Source: Streptomyces sp. ISL-100 (lineage in GTDB: Bacteria > Actinomycetota > Actinomycetes > Streptomycetales > Streptomycetaceae). Taken from it: a stretch of DNA of 64,000 bases. Within the stretch, counting starts at the first letter, position 1. Every line of letters begins with the position of its first letter. The notes below the pieces were generated by a model, which worked only from the letters and a program-made list of their open reading frames with translations, made no database searches and had not been told where the DNA came from. A program made the position numbers and the translations under genes. Positions 33,700 through 40,981 of this stretch are shown here, piece after piece. Where the stretch lies: assembly GCF_018614615.1 (NCBI RefSeq), contig NZ_JAGGOK010000002.1, positions 4,751-68,750 on the forward strand. Reading direction: 5' to 3'.

Positions 33700-33924
33700 T
33701 CAGACGCCGGCGACCGTGGCGGTGGCGAGGCCCGTGACAGCGCCCGTGTTGAGGCCGGTGACGCCCTCGACGGTGCCGATGGCGGAGCCCGCGATGCCCG
33801 AGACGGGGACGACGGAGTTCAGGACGCCGGTGGCGTTGCCGACCACGCCGCCGAGGAGGCCGCCGGACACGTTGTCCAGGTCGTTGTCGGAGATTTCCTG
33901 GGTCGCTACCTGGGAGAAGTTCAT
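33700..33924 (-). CDS. Double-glycine-leader peptide precursor with glycine-zipper core
   Basis: 74 residues. The leader ends in ISDNDLDNVSGG (positions 11-22), a clear C39-type double-glycine cleavage site. The 52-residue core is rich in Gly, Val, Ala, Thr and Ser and has no Cys, so lanthionine rings are impossible. Glycines repeat every four residues in three runs: core positions 3/7/11, 24/28/32 and 35/39/43. This is a glycine-zipper pattern that favours helix packing in membranes. No LanM, LanB, rSAM or other modifying gene is nearby. It is followed by HlyD, PCAT and a second ABC gene, so it is probably an exported, unmodified class-II-type bacteriocin or a signalling or adhesive peptide. 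Confidence 0.85.
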   Translation of the reverse strand: MNFSQVATQEISDNDLDNVSGGLLGGVVGNATGVLNSVVPVSGIAGSAIGTVEGVTGLNTGAVTGLATATVAGV

Positions 33925-33948
33925 GATGCGAGTTTCCCTTCGCGTGGA

Positions 33949-33960
33949 TATTTCGAAATA
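33949..33960. promoter_or_regulatory. Palindrome TATTTCGAAATA upstream of the peptide gene
   Basis: A perfect 12-bp palindrome lies 25 bp upstream of the precursor start in an AT-richer promoter region. The whole gap 33925-34347 (423 bp) between the divergent peptide and SLT genes has no other recognisable gene. Confidence 0.4.
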
Positions 33961-34267
33961 ACCGGGACCGAACCTGACGGATAGGCCCTCAGTGCGAAGG
34001 ATCAAAGCACGTATGCGCGTTGGACAGCCAATCAAGTCATTGCCCGACCGTGCCCATCCCCGCACGGAATTACCGTGGCGTGCACGTCCGTTCATGACTT
34101 GGTGACAGCATCTTCACGGGATCGCCCGACGTGAATAGCGAAGGCCCGGCGGCTCCGGTGACACCGAATGGGACATTCCCGTTCAGAGGGGCGTATCCGC
34201 AGGTCAGCACTGCCAGGCCAATTGGGAGATGGTGTGCCGCGTGCGTATTCGATGTGGAGATTCGCTG

Positions 34268-34287
34268 GTGTAACACGGCCATTACAC
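34268..34287. promoter_or_regulatory. GTGTAA-N8-TTACAC dyad in divergent promoter region
   Basis: A perfect 6-bp dyad with an 8-bp spacer lies 60-80 bp upstream of the SLT-like gene and about 345 bp upstream of the peptide gene. Spacing and symmetry fit an operator for a dimeric regulator; none is encoded adjacent. Confidence 0.4.
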
Positions 34288-34347
34288 AATGCCACTTCGC
34301 CATATGGGGTCTGCCTAGGTCATCAGCGACATGGGTAGGAAACCAGC

Positions 34348-34788
34348 ATGGAGCTGACTGAAGTCACCTATCAGGATCCTGACGACGAATCCGGCGAGTC
34401 CGCCATGCGTACGTACGCGCAGCGGGCCTGTGAACTGACCGGCATGGACCCGGAGTACGGCGTGCCCGCGCTGGCCACCATCGCGCTGCGCGAGTCCGCG
34501 TCCAACCACCCGCGCTGGCGGGTGAACACCACCGATTCCAACGCGCACGGCCCGGTCGTGGCCGACGGGCAACCGCAGAACTGCTCGCGCGGCGCCACGC
34601 AGTGCATCCCGCCGACCTTCGCCGAGCACCACCAGGAGGGCACCGCCACCACGCCCTACGACGTGGTGGCCTGCATGTGCGCCACGATCAACTACGTACG
34701 CGCGAGATACGGCGTCAACCGGTCCGGGTCGAACTTCGCGGAGCGGGTCCAGCAGGCCGACCCGAGCCGGCCGTCCAAGGGCTACTGA
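34348..34788 (+). CDS. Small SLT-like (lytic transglycosylase fold) protein without signal peptide
   Basis: 146 residues. The central part resembles the SLT domain of phage tape-measure proteins. The catalytic Glu lies in ALATIALRESASNHP (about 42-56), a substrate-loop-like segment reads DSNAHGP, GATQCIPPTFAEHHQEG follows, and a typical ending is INYVRARYGV. The usual GLMQV turn is changed to GATQC. Four cysteines are unusual for a cytoplasmic enzyme of this size. No signal peptide or membrane segment is present. It is divergent from the peptide-export operon; a functional link is possible but unproven. Confidence 0.7.
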   Translation: MELTEVTYQDPDDESGESAMRTYAQRACELTGMDPEYGVPALATIALRESASNHPRWRVNTTDSNAHGPVVADGQPQNCSRGATQCIPPTFAEHHQEGTATTPYDVVACMCATINYVRARYGVNRSGSNFAERVQQADPSRPSKGY

Positions 34789-34807
34789 GCTGCCACCCCT
34801 GGCCCGG

Positions 34808-35533
34808 TCACGCCTTCCGGGCCACCACCAGGCGGCAGTTGGGGCTCCCGTCGCTGCGGCGGCCGAACTCCTCCAGGGGCTGCAGCCGCACCGTGAATCC
34901 GGCCCTGACCAGGTCGTCCCGCACGCCACTCAGCGGGAACGTCCGGTAGTACATGACGAATCGCGGCCGCCACAGCGCGTTGCGTACGCGCATGACGGCG
35001 TCGAAGCCGAGCAGCGTCCAGTACAGCCGCGAACCGATGGGCTGCGGCGCGCCGATGGGGAAGGCGAAGAGCCCGCCGGGCCGCAGCGCCCGGTGGACTC
35101 CCGCGAACAGCACGGGCCGCTCGGCGGGCAGGAAGTGCCCGAACGCCCCGAAGCTCACCGCCAGATCGAATTCCCGACGGAACGGCAGGGCGCGGGCGTC
35201 GGCCCGCGCCCACTCCACAGCAGGTGTTTCCCCGTCGTCGGACGCTTCCCGGGCGGCGGCCAGCATCCCGGCGCTGAAGTCGACCCCGGTGACGCGCTCC
35301 CGGCACAGCGGGCGCAGCATGCGCGTCCCCGCCCCCGTGCCGCAGCAGACGTCGAGCCCCGCGTCGAAGGGGCCGAGCGGGTCCAGGGCGCCGGCGACCG
35401 CGTCCAGGAACCGGTCGGGGGTGCGGAAGGGGGTGTGGTCGAACTTCGGGGCCAGCAGGTCGTAGCCCCGTTCGATGGAGGAGAGAGCCTGCACGGTCAG
35501 TTCGCGGAAGGTGGGTCCCTGGGAGGTGAACAC
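34808..35533 (-). CDS. Class I SAM-dependent methyltransferase
   Basis: About 241 residues from the GTG at 35533. The SAM motif I reads LDVCCGTGAGTRML (about 67-80). The acidic residue after strand 2 lies in VTGVDFSAGML, and motif IV-like FDLAVSFGAFGHF follows. The C-terminal region ends in NCRLVVARKA. The substrate cannot be assigned; small-molecule or lipid methyltransferases have this layout. It is convergent with the SLT gene, with a gap of only 19 bp, and divergent from the SPW gene. A much longer open frame upstream is not coding-like. Confidence 0.85.
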   Translation of the reverse strand: MFTSQGPTFRELTVQALSSIERGYDLLAPKFDHTPFRTPDRFLDAVAGALDPLGPFDAGLDVCCGTGAGTRMLRPLCRERVTGVDFSAGMLAAAREASDDGETPAVEWARADARALPFRREFDLAVSFGAFGHFLPAERPVLFAGVHRALRPGGLFAFPIGAPQPIGSRLYWTLLGFDAVMRVRNALWRPRFVMYYRTFPLSGVRDDLVRAGFTVRLQPLEEFGRRSDGSPNCRLVVARKA

Positions 35534-35577
35534 GGACCCCAGAGTAGCCAGGGCCCCAATCCCAGCCCCCCGACCCG

Positions 35578-35610
35578 TTGACCAGAATGGGCGATTAAGC
35601 ATTATATATG
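35578..35610 (+). promoter_or_regulatory. Candidate housekeeping promoter before SPW gene
   Basis: TTGACC (35578-35583) is followed after about 18-19 bp by an AT-rich block TTATATATG (35602-35610), which is rare in this GC-rich DNA. It fits a sigma-70-type promoter for the SPW gene, whose start is 44 bp further on. The exact -10 register is uncertain. Confidence 0.45.
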
Positions 35611-35653
35611 GGGGTAAAGGCTGGATAAAGGCTTCTATGGGAGGCAGCCGGTC

Positions 35654-36139
35654 ATGACCACTCATCCCAGCATTGAGCAGCACCCCGACGTCGCCGAGAT
35701 GCGTTCCCGGTTCGAGCGGGCGACCACCACTCCCCGCGCTCAGGCGATCGAGACACTTGCCGTCCTGACGGGTGTGTTCCTCGCGGCGTCTCCGTGGATT
35801 GTCGGGTTCAACGGCCTCACCACCCTGGCCGTCTGCAACCTGATCACCGGTGTTGCCTACGCCCTGTGTATGGGCGGGTTCGGCTCGGCGTACGAGCGGA
35901 CTCACGCCATGGCATGGGCCGCCACCGCCATCGGCGCATGGACGATCGTCGCTCCATGGGTCGTGTCAGGCAATGTCGACACCACTCGCAGCATCGTCAG
36001 CAATGTGATCGTCGGATGCGTGGCCCTGCTGCTCGGCCTGGCCATGGCGGCCATGAACACCGGCGCCTCCGACCGCACCGGCGTCGCCCGTGGCCGCGGC
36101 CGCGGCCGCCGGTCCCCGGACGTCGGCCCGGTGGGCTGA
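35654..36139 (+). CDS. SPW-repeat membrane protein
   Basis: 161 residues with four hydrophobic segments arranged as two SPW-type repeats: AASPWIVGFN (about 45-54) and APWVVSGN (about 99-106). The N-terminal ~35 residues are hydrophilic and the C-terminus is Arg/Gly-rich. The family is common in actinobacteria and has no firm function. It is monocistronic, ending in a hairpin at 36166-36194. Confidence 0.85.
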   Translation: MTTHPSIEQHPDVAEMRSRFERATTTPRAQAIETLAVLTGVFLAASPWIVGFNGLTTLAVCNLITGVAYALCMGGFGSAYERTHAMAWAATAIGAWTIVAPWVVSGNVDTTRSIVSNVIVGCVALLLGLAMAAMNTGASDRTGVARGRGRGRRSPDVGPVG

Positions 36140-36165
36140 TGCCCGACAGCCCGAACCCACCACCT

Positions 36166-36194
36166 GGGCCCCGGCCGGTACACGGCCGGGGCCC
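36166..36194 (+). terminator. Strong hairpin terminator after SPW gene
   Basis: GGGCCCCGGCCG (36166-36177), the loop GTACA and CGGCCGGGGCCC (36183-36194) form a perfect 12-bp stem, 27 bp after the stop codon. Confidence 0.75.
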
Positions 36195-36230
36195 AACCCG
36201 TCCGGCCGGGCAGAAATCAGGACCAAAAGA

Positions 36231-36236
36231 TAGAAT
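36231..36236 (+). promoter_or_regulatory. Candidate -10 element for a leaderless FHA-ABC transcript
   Basis: TAGAAT lies 7 bases before the ATG at 36243, so transcription would start at or next to the start codon. No ribosome-binding site is visible before this ATG. Leaderless mRNAs are common in actinobacteria. No clear -35 is seen. Confidence 0.4.
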
Positions 36237-36242
36237 TCGAAC

Positions 36243-38591
36243 ATGGGAAAGCCGCCTGTCGCGCCGACTCCGCCCGAGCTCGTCCTCGAAACTGAGGCGG
36301 GCTCCACGCTGATCAGCCCGAGCCGGGACTACCACGTCGGGCGCGACCCCACGAGTGACATCGTCATCGACGACGCGCGCGTGTCGTGGCATCACGCGGT
36401 GCTGCGTCCCGAGGCGGACCACTGGACGCTGGAGGACGAGCACAGCACCAACGGCACGTACGCCGAGGGCAGACGGATCCACGAGTGGGATGTCGGCCCC
36501 GGCACGGTCATCCGCTTCGGAAGCCCCGCCGACGGGCCCCGCGCGGTTCTCCTGGGATACGGGCCCGCGCCCTCCGCGCCCGAGCGCCCGTCGGCCGTCT
36601 CGATGCCGTCGGCGACCGGCACCTTCCGGCAGCCGACCACCGTACGGCCGCTGCCGGCCCGGACCGTACGCATCGGCCGCGCCACCGACAACGACCTCGT
36701 CGTCGACGACCTGATCGTCTCCCGCCGACACGCCGAGCTGCGGGCGCATCCCGACGGTACGTACGAGATCGCCGACCTAGGCAGCCACAACGGGACCTTC
36801 CTCAACGGCCAGCCCGTCACCGTCGCCCGGGTCTCCCCCGGTGACATCGTCGGCATCGGGCACTCCGCGTTCTGCCTGGTCGGCGACACACTGCAGGAGT
36901 TCGTCGACACCGGCGAGGTCTCGCTCGACGTACAGGACCTGGCGGTGTCCGTCGACAAGGGCCGCAAGACGCTCCTCGACCACGTGTCCTTCCCCGTCGG
37001 CGAGAAGTGCCTGCTCGCGGTCGTGGGGCCGAGCGGAGCGGGCAAGTCCACCCTCCTCAACGCGCTGACCGGGCTGCGGCCCGCCGACCATGGCACGGTC
37101 CTGTACGACGGCCGCGACCTGTACCGGGACTACGCCGAGCTGCGTCAGCGCATCGGTCTCGTACCGCAGGACGACATCCTGCACTCGCAGCTGACCGTGC
37201 GCCGGGCTCTCGGCTACGCCGCCGAGCTGCGCTTCCCCGAGGACACCGCGAAGAGCGAACGGCGGGAGCGGGTGGCCGAGGTCATCCGCGAGCTGGGCCT
37301 TGAGCAGCGCGCCTCCCAGCCGATCCACAGCCTGTCCGGCGGCCAGCGCAAGCGGGTCAGCGTGGCGCTGGAACTGATGACGAAGCCGTCGCTCCTCTTC
37401 CTCGACGAGCCGACCTCCGGGCTCGACCCCGGCATGGACCGCTCGGTCATGCACATGCTGCGCGGCCTCGCCGACGACGGCCGTACGGTCATCGTCGTCA
37501 CGCACAGCGTGCTGAGCCTGGATGTGTGCGACCGGCTGCTGATGCTGGCGCCGGGCGGGAAGATCGCCTACTACGGGCCGCCGGAGGACGCACTCGCCTT
37601 CTTCGGGTTCGAGCAGTGGCCGGAGGCGTTCGAGGCCTTCGAGAACGACCGCGAGCGCGACTGGGCGGGGCAGTACCTAGGCTCCCCCTTCCACCGGCAG
37701 TACGTCGCGAACGCCACCGCGCAGCCGCTCCTGCCGCAGGCCTCGGCGCCGGAAGCTGTCGCGCCACCGGCGCGGCCCCGGAGCTGGGGTGCGCAGCTGA
37801 GGACGCTGGTGCGGCGGTACGCGGCCGCGCTGAGCGCCGACCGGACCTTCCTGGCGATCATGATCGCCCTGCCATTCGTCATGGGCGCGATGGCACGCGC
37901 CCTGGCCGGCTCGCGACTGACGCAGGAAACCGCGATGAACGCCCTGCTCATCCTCTGTGTGGGCGGCGTGCTGACCGGCGCCGCCAACGCGGTGCGTGAG
38001 CTGGTCAAGGAACGGGTGATCTACCAGCGGGAGCGCGCGGTCGGGCTCTCCAGATCGGCGTACCTGATGTCCAAGGTGGTGGTGCTGGGCACCATCACGG
38101 TCCTCCAGGCCGTCGTCCTGACCCTGGTGGCGCTGGTCGGCGTGGACCTGAACGCCCCGGGCGGCGAAGGGGTGCTCATGCCGCCACTGGCGGAAATCAC
38201 GGTGGCAGTGGCGATGCTGTCCTTCACGGCGATGATGCTCGGTCTCCTCGTTTCCGCGCTGGTGCGCAAGGAGGAGGTCACTATGCCGCTGCTCGTCCTC
38301 CTGGCCATCGTCCAGGTGGTGTTCTGCGGCGCGCTGCTGAAACTGGACGGCGTCGCCGGGGTCGAGCAGCTGGCGTGGCTGGTCCCGTCCCGGTGGGCGC
38401 TGGGAGCGATGGCCGGGACCATCGGGCTGGGCCGGATCGTTCCGGGCGACCTGACGGCGGACCCGCTGTTCGCGCACTCCGTGGGGGTGTGGCTGCTCAA
38501 CCTGGCGATGCTGGTGGTGCTCTCGGCCGTCTTCGCGTACGCCGTCGCGAAGCTGCTGCGGCGGCACGAGCCCGCCATCATGCGGAAGTAG
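36243..38591 (+). CDS. ABC transporter with two N-terminal FHA domains (Rv1747-like)
   Basis: 782 residues. FHA1 (about 29-82) has the phospho-threonine-binding signatures GRDPTSDIVIDD, SWHHA and STNGTY. FHA2 (about 142-195) has GRATDNDLVVDD, SRRHAEL and SHNGTFLNG. The ATPase follows with Walker A GPSGAGKST, signature LSGGQRKRVSVALEL and Walker B LLFLDEPTSGLDP. An ABC2-type membrane domain of about six helices (about 530-775) ends the protein. The order matches mycobacterial Rv1747, an exporter regulated by Ser/Thr kinases. Here a kinase gene lies in the same operon, with a Thr-motif repeat protein between. All FHA key residues (G-R, S-x-x-H, N-G) appear intact in both domains. Confidence 0.93.
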   Translation: MGKPPVAPTPPELVLETEAGSTLISPSRDYHVGRDPTSDIVIDDARVSWHHAVLRPEADHWTLEDEHSTNGTYAEGRRIHEWDVGPGTVIRFGSPADGPRAVLLGYGPAPSAPERPSAVSMPSATGTFRQPTTVRPLPARTVRIGRATDNDLVVDDLIVSRRHAELRAHPDGTYEIADLGSHNGTFLNGQPVTVARVSPGDIVGIGHSAFCLVGDTLQEFVDTGEVSLDVQDLAVSVDKGRKTLLDHVSFPVGEKCLLAVVGPSGAGKSTLLNALTGLRPADHGTVLYDGRDLYRDYAELRQRIGLVPQDDILHSQLTVRRALGYAAELRFPEDTAKSERRERVAEVIRELGLEQRASQPIHSLSGGQRKRVSVALELMTKPSLLFLDEPTSGLDPGMDRSVMHMLRGLADDGRTVIVVTHSVLSLDVCDRLLMLAPGGKIAYYGPPEDALAFFGFEQWPEAFEAFENDRERDWAGQYLGSPFHRQYVANATAQPLLPQASAPEAVAPPARPRSWGAQLRTLVRRYAAALSADRTFLAIMIALPFVMGAMARALAGSRLTQETAMNALLILCVGGVLTGAANAVRELVKERVIYQRERAVGLSRSAYLMSKVVVLGTITVLQAVVLTLVALVGVDLNAPGGEGVLMPPLAEITVAVAMLSFTAMMLGLLVSALVRKEEVTMPLLVLLAIVQVVFCGALLKLDGVAGVEQLAWLVPSRWALGAMAGTIGLGRIVPGDLTADPLFAHSVGVWLLNLAMLVVLSAVFAYAVAKLLRRHEPAIMRK

Positions 38592-38603
38592 GAACGGGGC
38601 GCC

Positions 38604-39959
38604 ATGACGACTCCCGACTTCCGTCCCACGCATGTCGTCCCCCAGGGCGGACTGCCCGCCTGGGAGGCGCCGGACGTGTCCCGTCCCACCGAACCGCTCG
38701 ATCCGCTGCTTCCGGTCCAGCTGATCGGCCGGCGCGGCGACTGGGGGCAGATCCTCTGCGCCAACGGCTGGTCCGCGTGGGTCGACGGCCGCCTGCTCGT
38801 GTCCGTACCGCAGGATCCTCCGGTTGCCGGCCAACCCGGCGCCCGTACGGCGGACCCACGGCCACTGCTGGCCCGCGTGGAGGAGTCCCTGAGCCAGTAC
38901 CGGCGAGCGGTGGAGGACCTGACGGCGGGCCGCACGGACGGCGAGGGGTTCCGGCGCCGCACGCCGGGGCTGCGGGTGGGGGTGGTGGTCGAGGGCGAGT
39001 CGGTGTGGCTGTACGACGCGGAGCACGAGCGGTGGGTGTACTGCGACGGCACGCACCTCATCACGTACGCGACCTCGTCGTCCCCGGGCAATAGCGGCCC
39101 CCCGCCCCGCGAACCGACCCAGGTGGCCGCCCGTCCCCCCGCCGACCCTCCGGAGCCCCCGGCGGCGGGACCGGAACCGACCCAAGTGGTCGCCTCCGCC
39201 GCCCCGGACGCCTCCCGAGCAACCCCACCGGACCCCACGCAGGTCGTCACCCCACCGACCAACGACCACGCACCACCACCGGCCCCCACACAGGCCGTCG
39301 GCCGCGCCCCGAACGGACCGCCCCACAACGGCCGCGCAGCAGCATCTGACCCCACACGCGTCGTCGCTGACGACCCGAACCGACCGCCGGACAACGGCAG
39401 CTCAACACCACGGGAACCCACGCGCGTCGCCGCCGACGACCCGAACCGACCGCCGGACAACGGCAGCTCAACACCACGGGAACCCACGCGCGTCGTCGCC
39501 GACGACCCGAACCGACCGCCGGACAACGGCAGCTCGACACCACCGGAGCCCACGCGGGTCGTAGCCGACGCCCCCAACGGACCGCCGGGCAGCGGCGAAC
39601 CGGCGCCGCCCGACCCCGCTCGGGTGGTCAGTGGCCGGCCTGCGCATGCGGCCGACGCCGGCGGTGACGACGCAAGTGGCGGCGAGCCGACGCGCGTCGT
39701 CACCGCCGAACCGAGCGAATTGCCGCACAACGGCCGCGCAGCACCACCGGACTCCACGCGCGTCGTCGCCGACGACCCGGGCGAACCGTCGGACAACGGC
39801 CCCACAGCGGCGCCCGAACCCACGCGGGTCGTGGACGGCGGGTCGGCGCGTTCGGACGAGGGCCGCGGCGACGATGCCCGTGGCGGCGAGCCGACGCGGG
39901 TTGTTGAGCCCGGCGAGCGCGCAGCGCCGCATCCGCCCACCCGGCCCGGTGACGGGTAA
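38604..39959 (+). CDS. SH3-like protein with PT(Q/R)VV repeat tail, likely FHA-docking scaffold
   Basis: 451 residues. The N-terminal part holds PTHVV at Thr9 and an SH3-like stretch (GRRGDWGQILCANGWSAWVD, about 42-61). A charged central part of about 90 residues follows. From 170 on the protein is Pro/Asp/Gly-rich and repeats a PT(Q/R)VV-type motif with threonines at 172, 193, 212, 229, 251, 273, 295, 317, 363, 385, 407 and 431. One site is degenerate (Ala339). Spacing is mostly 22 residues. FHA domains bind phosphothreonine and often prefer an aliphatic +3 residue, as in these motifs. It lies between the FHA transporter and the kinase, and its TAA overlaps the kinase ATG. No signal peptide is seen. 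Confidence 0.8.
   Translation: MTTPDFRPTHVVPQGGLPAWEAPDVSRPTEPLDPLLPVQLIGRRGDWGQILCANGWSAWVDGRLLVSVPQDPPVAGQPGARTADPRPLLARVEESLSQYRRAVEDLTAGRTDGEGFRRRTPGLRVGVVVEGESVWLYDAEHERWVYCDGTHLITYATSSSPGNSGPPPREPTQVAARPPADPPEPPAAGPEPTQVVASAAPDASRATPPDPTQVVTPPTNDHAPPPAPTQAVGRAPNGPPHNGRAAASDPTRVVADDPNRPPDNGSSTPREPTRVAADDPNRPPDNGSSTPREPTRVVADDPNRPPDNGSSTPPEPTRVVADAPNGPPGSGEPAPPDPARVVSGRPAHAADAGGDDASGGEPTRVVTAEPSELPHNGRAAPPDSTRVVADDPGEPSDNGPTAAPEPTRVVDGGSARSDEGRGDDARGGEPTRVVEPGERAAPHPPTRPGDG
39354..39560 (+). repeat. 66-bp tandem coding repeats
   Basis: Three nearly identical 66-bp units encode the 22-residue block TRVVADDPNRPPDNGSSTP plus three residues, within the Thr-motif protein. More diverged units continue on both sides. 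High DNA identity between units suggests recent expansion or gene conversion. Confidence 0.8.
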
Positions 39960-40966
39960 TGGCCCGCGCCCCGCGCGAATCCGGCATGGCCGGAAGGCCG
40001 TCCGAGCTGCTCGGCAGCCAGATCGCCGATTACCTCGTGGAGAGCGAGATCGGCCGCGGCGGCATGGCCGTGGTCTACCGCGCCAAAGACCTGCGCCTGG
40101 ACCGTACGGTCGCCCTCAAACTGCTCGCGCCCGAACTCGCGCGCAACGACACCTTCCGCCGGCGGTTCACCCACGAGTCGAGGGTGGCCGCCGCGATCGA
40201 CCACCCGCACATCGTGCCGGTGTTCGAGGCCGGCGAGACCGACGGCGTGCTCTACATCGCCATGCGCTTCGTCGCCGGTCAGGACCTGCGCCACCTCCTC
40301 GACCGGCAGGGGCCGCTGCCCCTGGCGACCGCGACCAGGATCGCCGCGCAGGTGGCATCCGCGCTGGACGCCGCCCACGACCACGACCTCGTGCACCGGG
40401 ACGTGAAACCCGGCAACATCCTGGTCGCGGAGGGCACGGACAGCGATCACCCGGAGCACGTGTACCTGACGGACTTCGGCCTGACGAAGAAGTCGCTGTC
40501 GCTGACCGGCTTCACCACCGTCGGCCAGTTCGTCGGCACGCTCGACTACGTGGCGCCGGAGCAGATTTCGGGACGCCCGGTGGACGGCAGATGTGACGTG
40601 TACAGCCTCGCCTGCGTCGTACACGAGACCATGGCCGGGACTCCGCCCTTCCAGCGTGACGACGACATGGCTCTGCTGTGGGCCCACCAGTTCGACCCGC
40701 CGCCGCCCCTGACCGGGCAGCGCCCCGACCTCCCGGCCGCGGTCGACGGCGTACTGGCGAAGGCGCTCGCCAAGAGCCCGGACGACCGGTACGGCTCCTG
40801 CCTGCAGTTCGTGGCCGCGCTGCGCGCCGCGGCGGCGGCCATCGGGCCGCAGGACCGTCCGCCACCGCACGCGGACCCGCACCTCGGCGGCCGGTCCGCC
40901 ACGCCCCGAATGCCGCCCTCGCCGCCCCGTTGGGCGCTACCGGTCTTCCGCGGGTACGTCCGGTAA
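39959..40966 (+). CDS. Ser/Thr protein kinase (Hanks type), soluble
   Basis: 335 residues. The glycine loop is IGRGGMAVVYRA and the lysine is in VALKLLAPE. The catalytic loop is VHRDVKPGN, the metal motif TDFGL and the P+1/APE region YVAPEQ. The activation segment is Thr/Ser-rich (SLSLTGFTTVGQFVGT), as in kinases activated by autophosphorylation. No membrane helix or PASTA domain follows; the ~50-residue C-terminal tail is Pro/Arg-rich. The ATG overlaps the TAA of the repeat-protein gene (TAATG). It is a strong candidate to phosphorylate the PT(Q/R)VV motifs and so control the FHA transporter. Confidence 0.94.
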   Translation: MARAPRESGMAGRPSELLGSQIADYLVESEIGRGGMAVVYRAKDLRLDRTVALKLLAPELARNDTFRRRFTHESRVAAAIDHPHIVPVFEAGETDGVLYIAMRFVAGQDLRHLLDRQGPLPLATATRIAAQVASALDAAHDHDLVHRDVKPGNILVAEGTDSDHPEHVYLTDFGLTKKSLSLTGFTTVGQFVGTLDYVAPEQISGRPVDGRCDVYSLACVVHETMAGTPPFQRDDDMALLWAHQFDPPPPLTGQRPDLPAAVDGVLAKALAKSPDDRYGSCLQFVAALRAAAAAIGPQDRPPPHADPHLGGRSATPRMPPSPPRWALPVFRGYVR

Positions 40967-40981
40967 ACGACGGCGCAGGGC

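Noticed and set aside
33700..33924. Lanthipeptide precursor assignment
   Set aside because: The leader looks like that of type-A2 lantibiotics, but the core has no cysteine and no LanM gene is near, so lanthionine formation is not supported.
34092..34303. Small minus-strand ORFs in the peptide/SLT promoter region
   Set aside because: They have no ribosome-binding site or recognisable motif, and they overlap the likely operator at 34268-34287.
39354..39560. CRISPR-like repeats
   Set aside because: The 66-bp units are tandem, without spacers, and encode an in-frame protein repeat.
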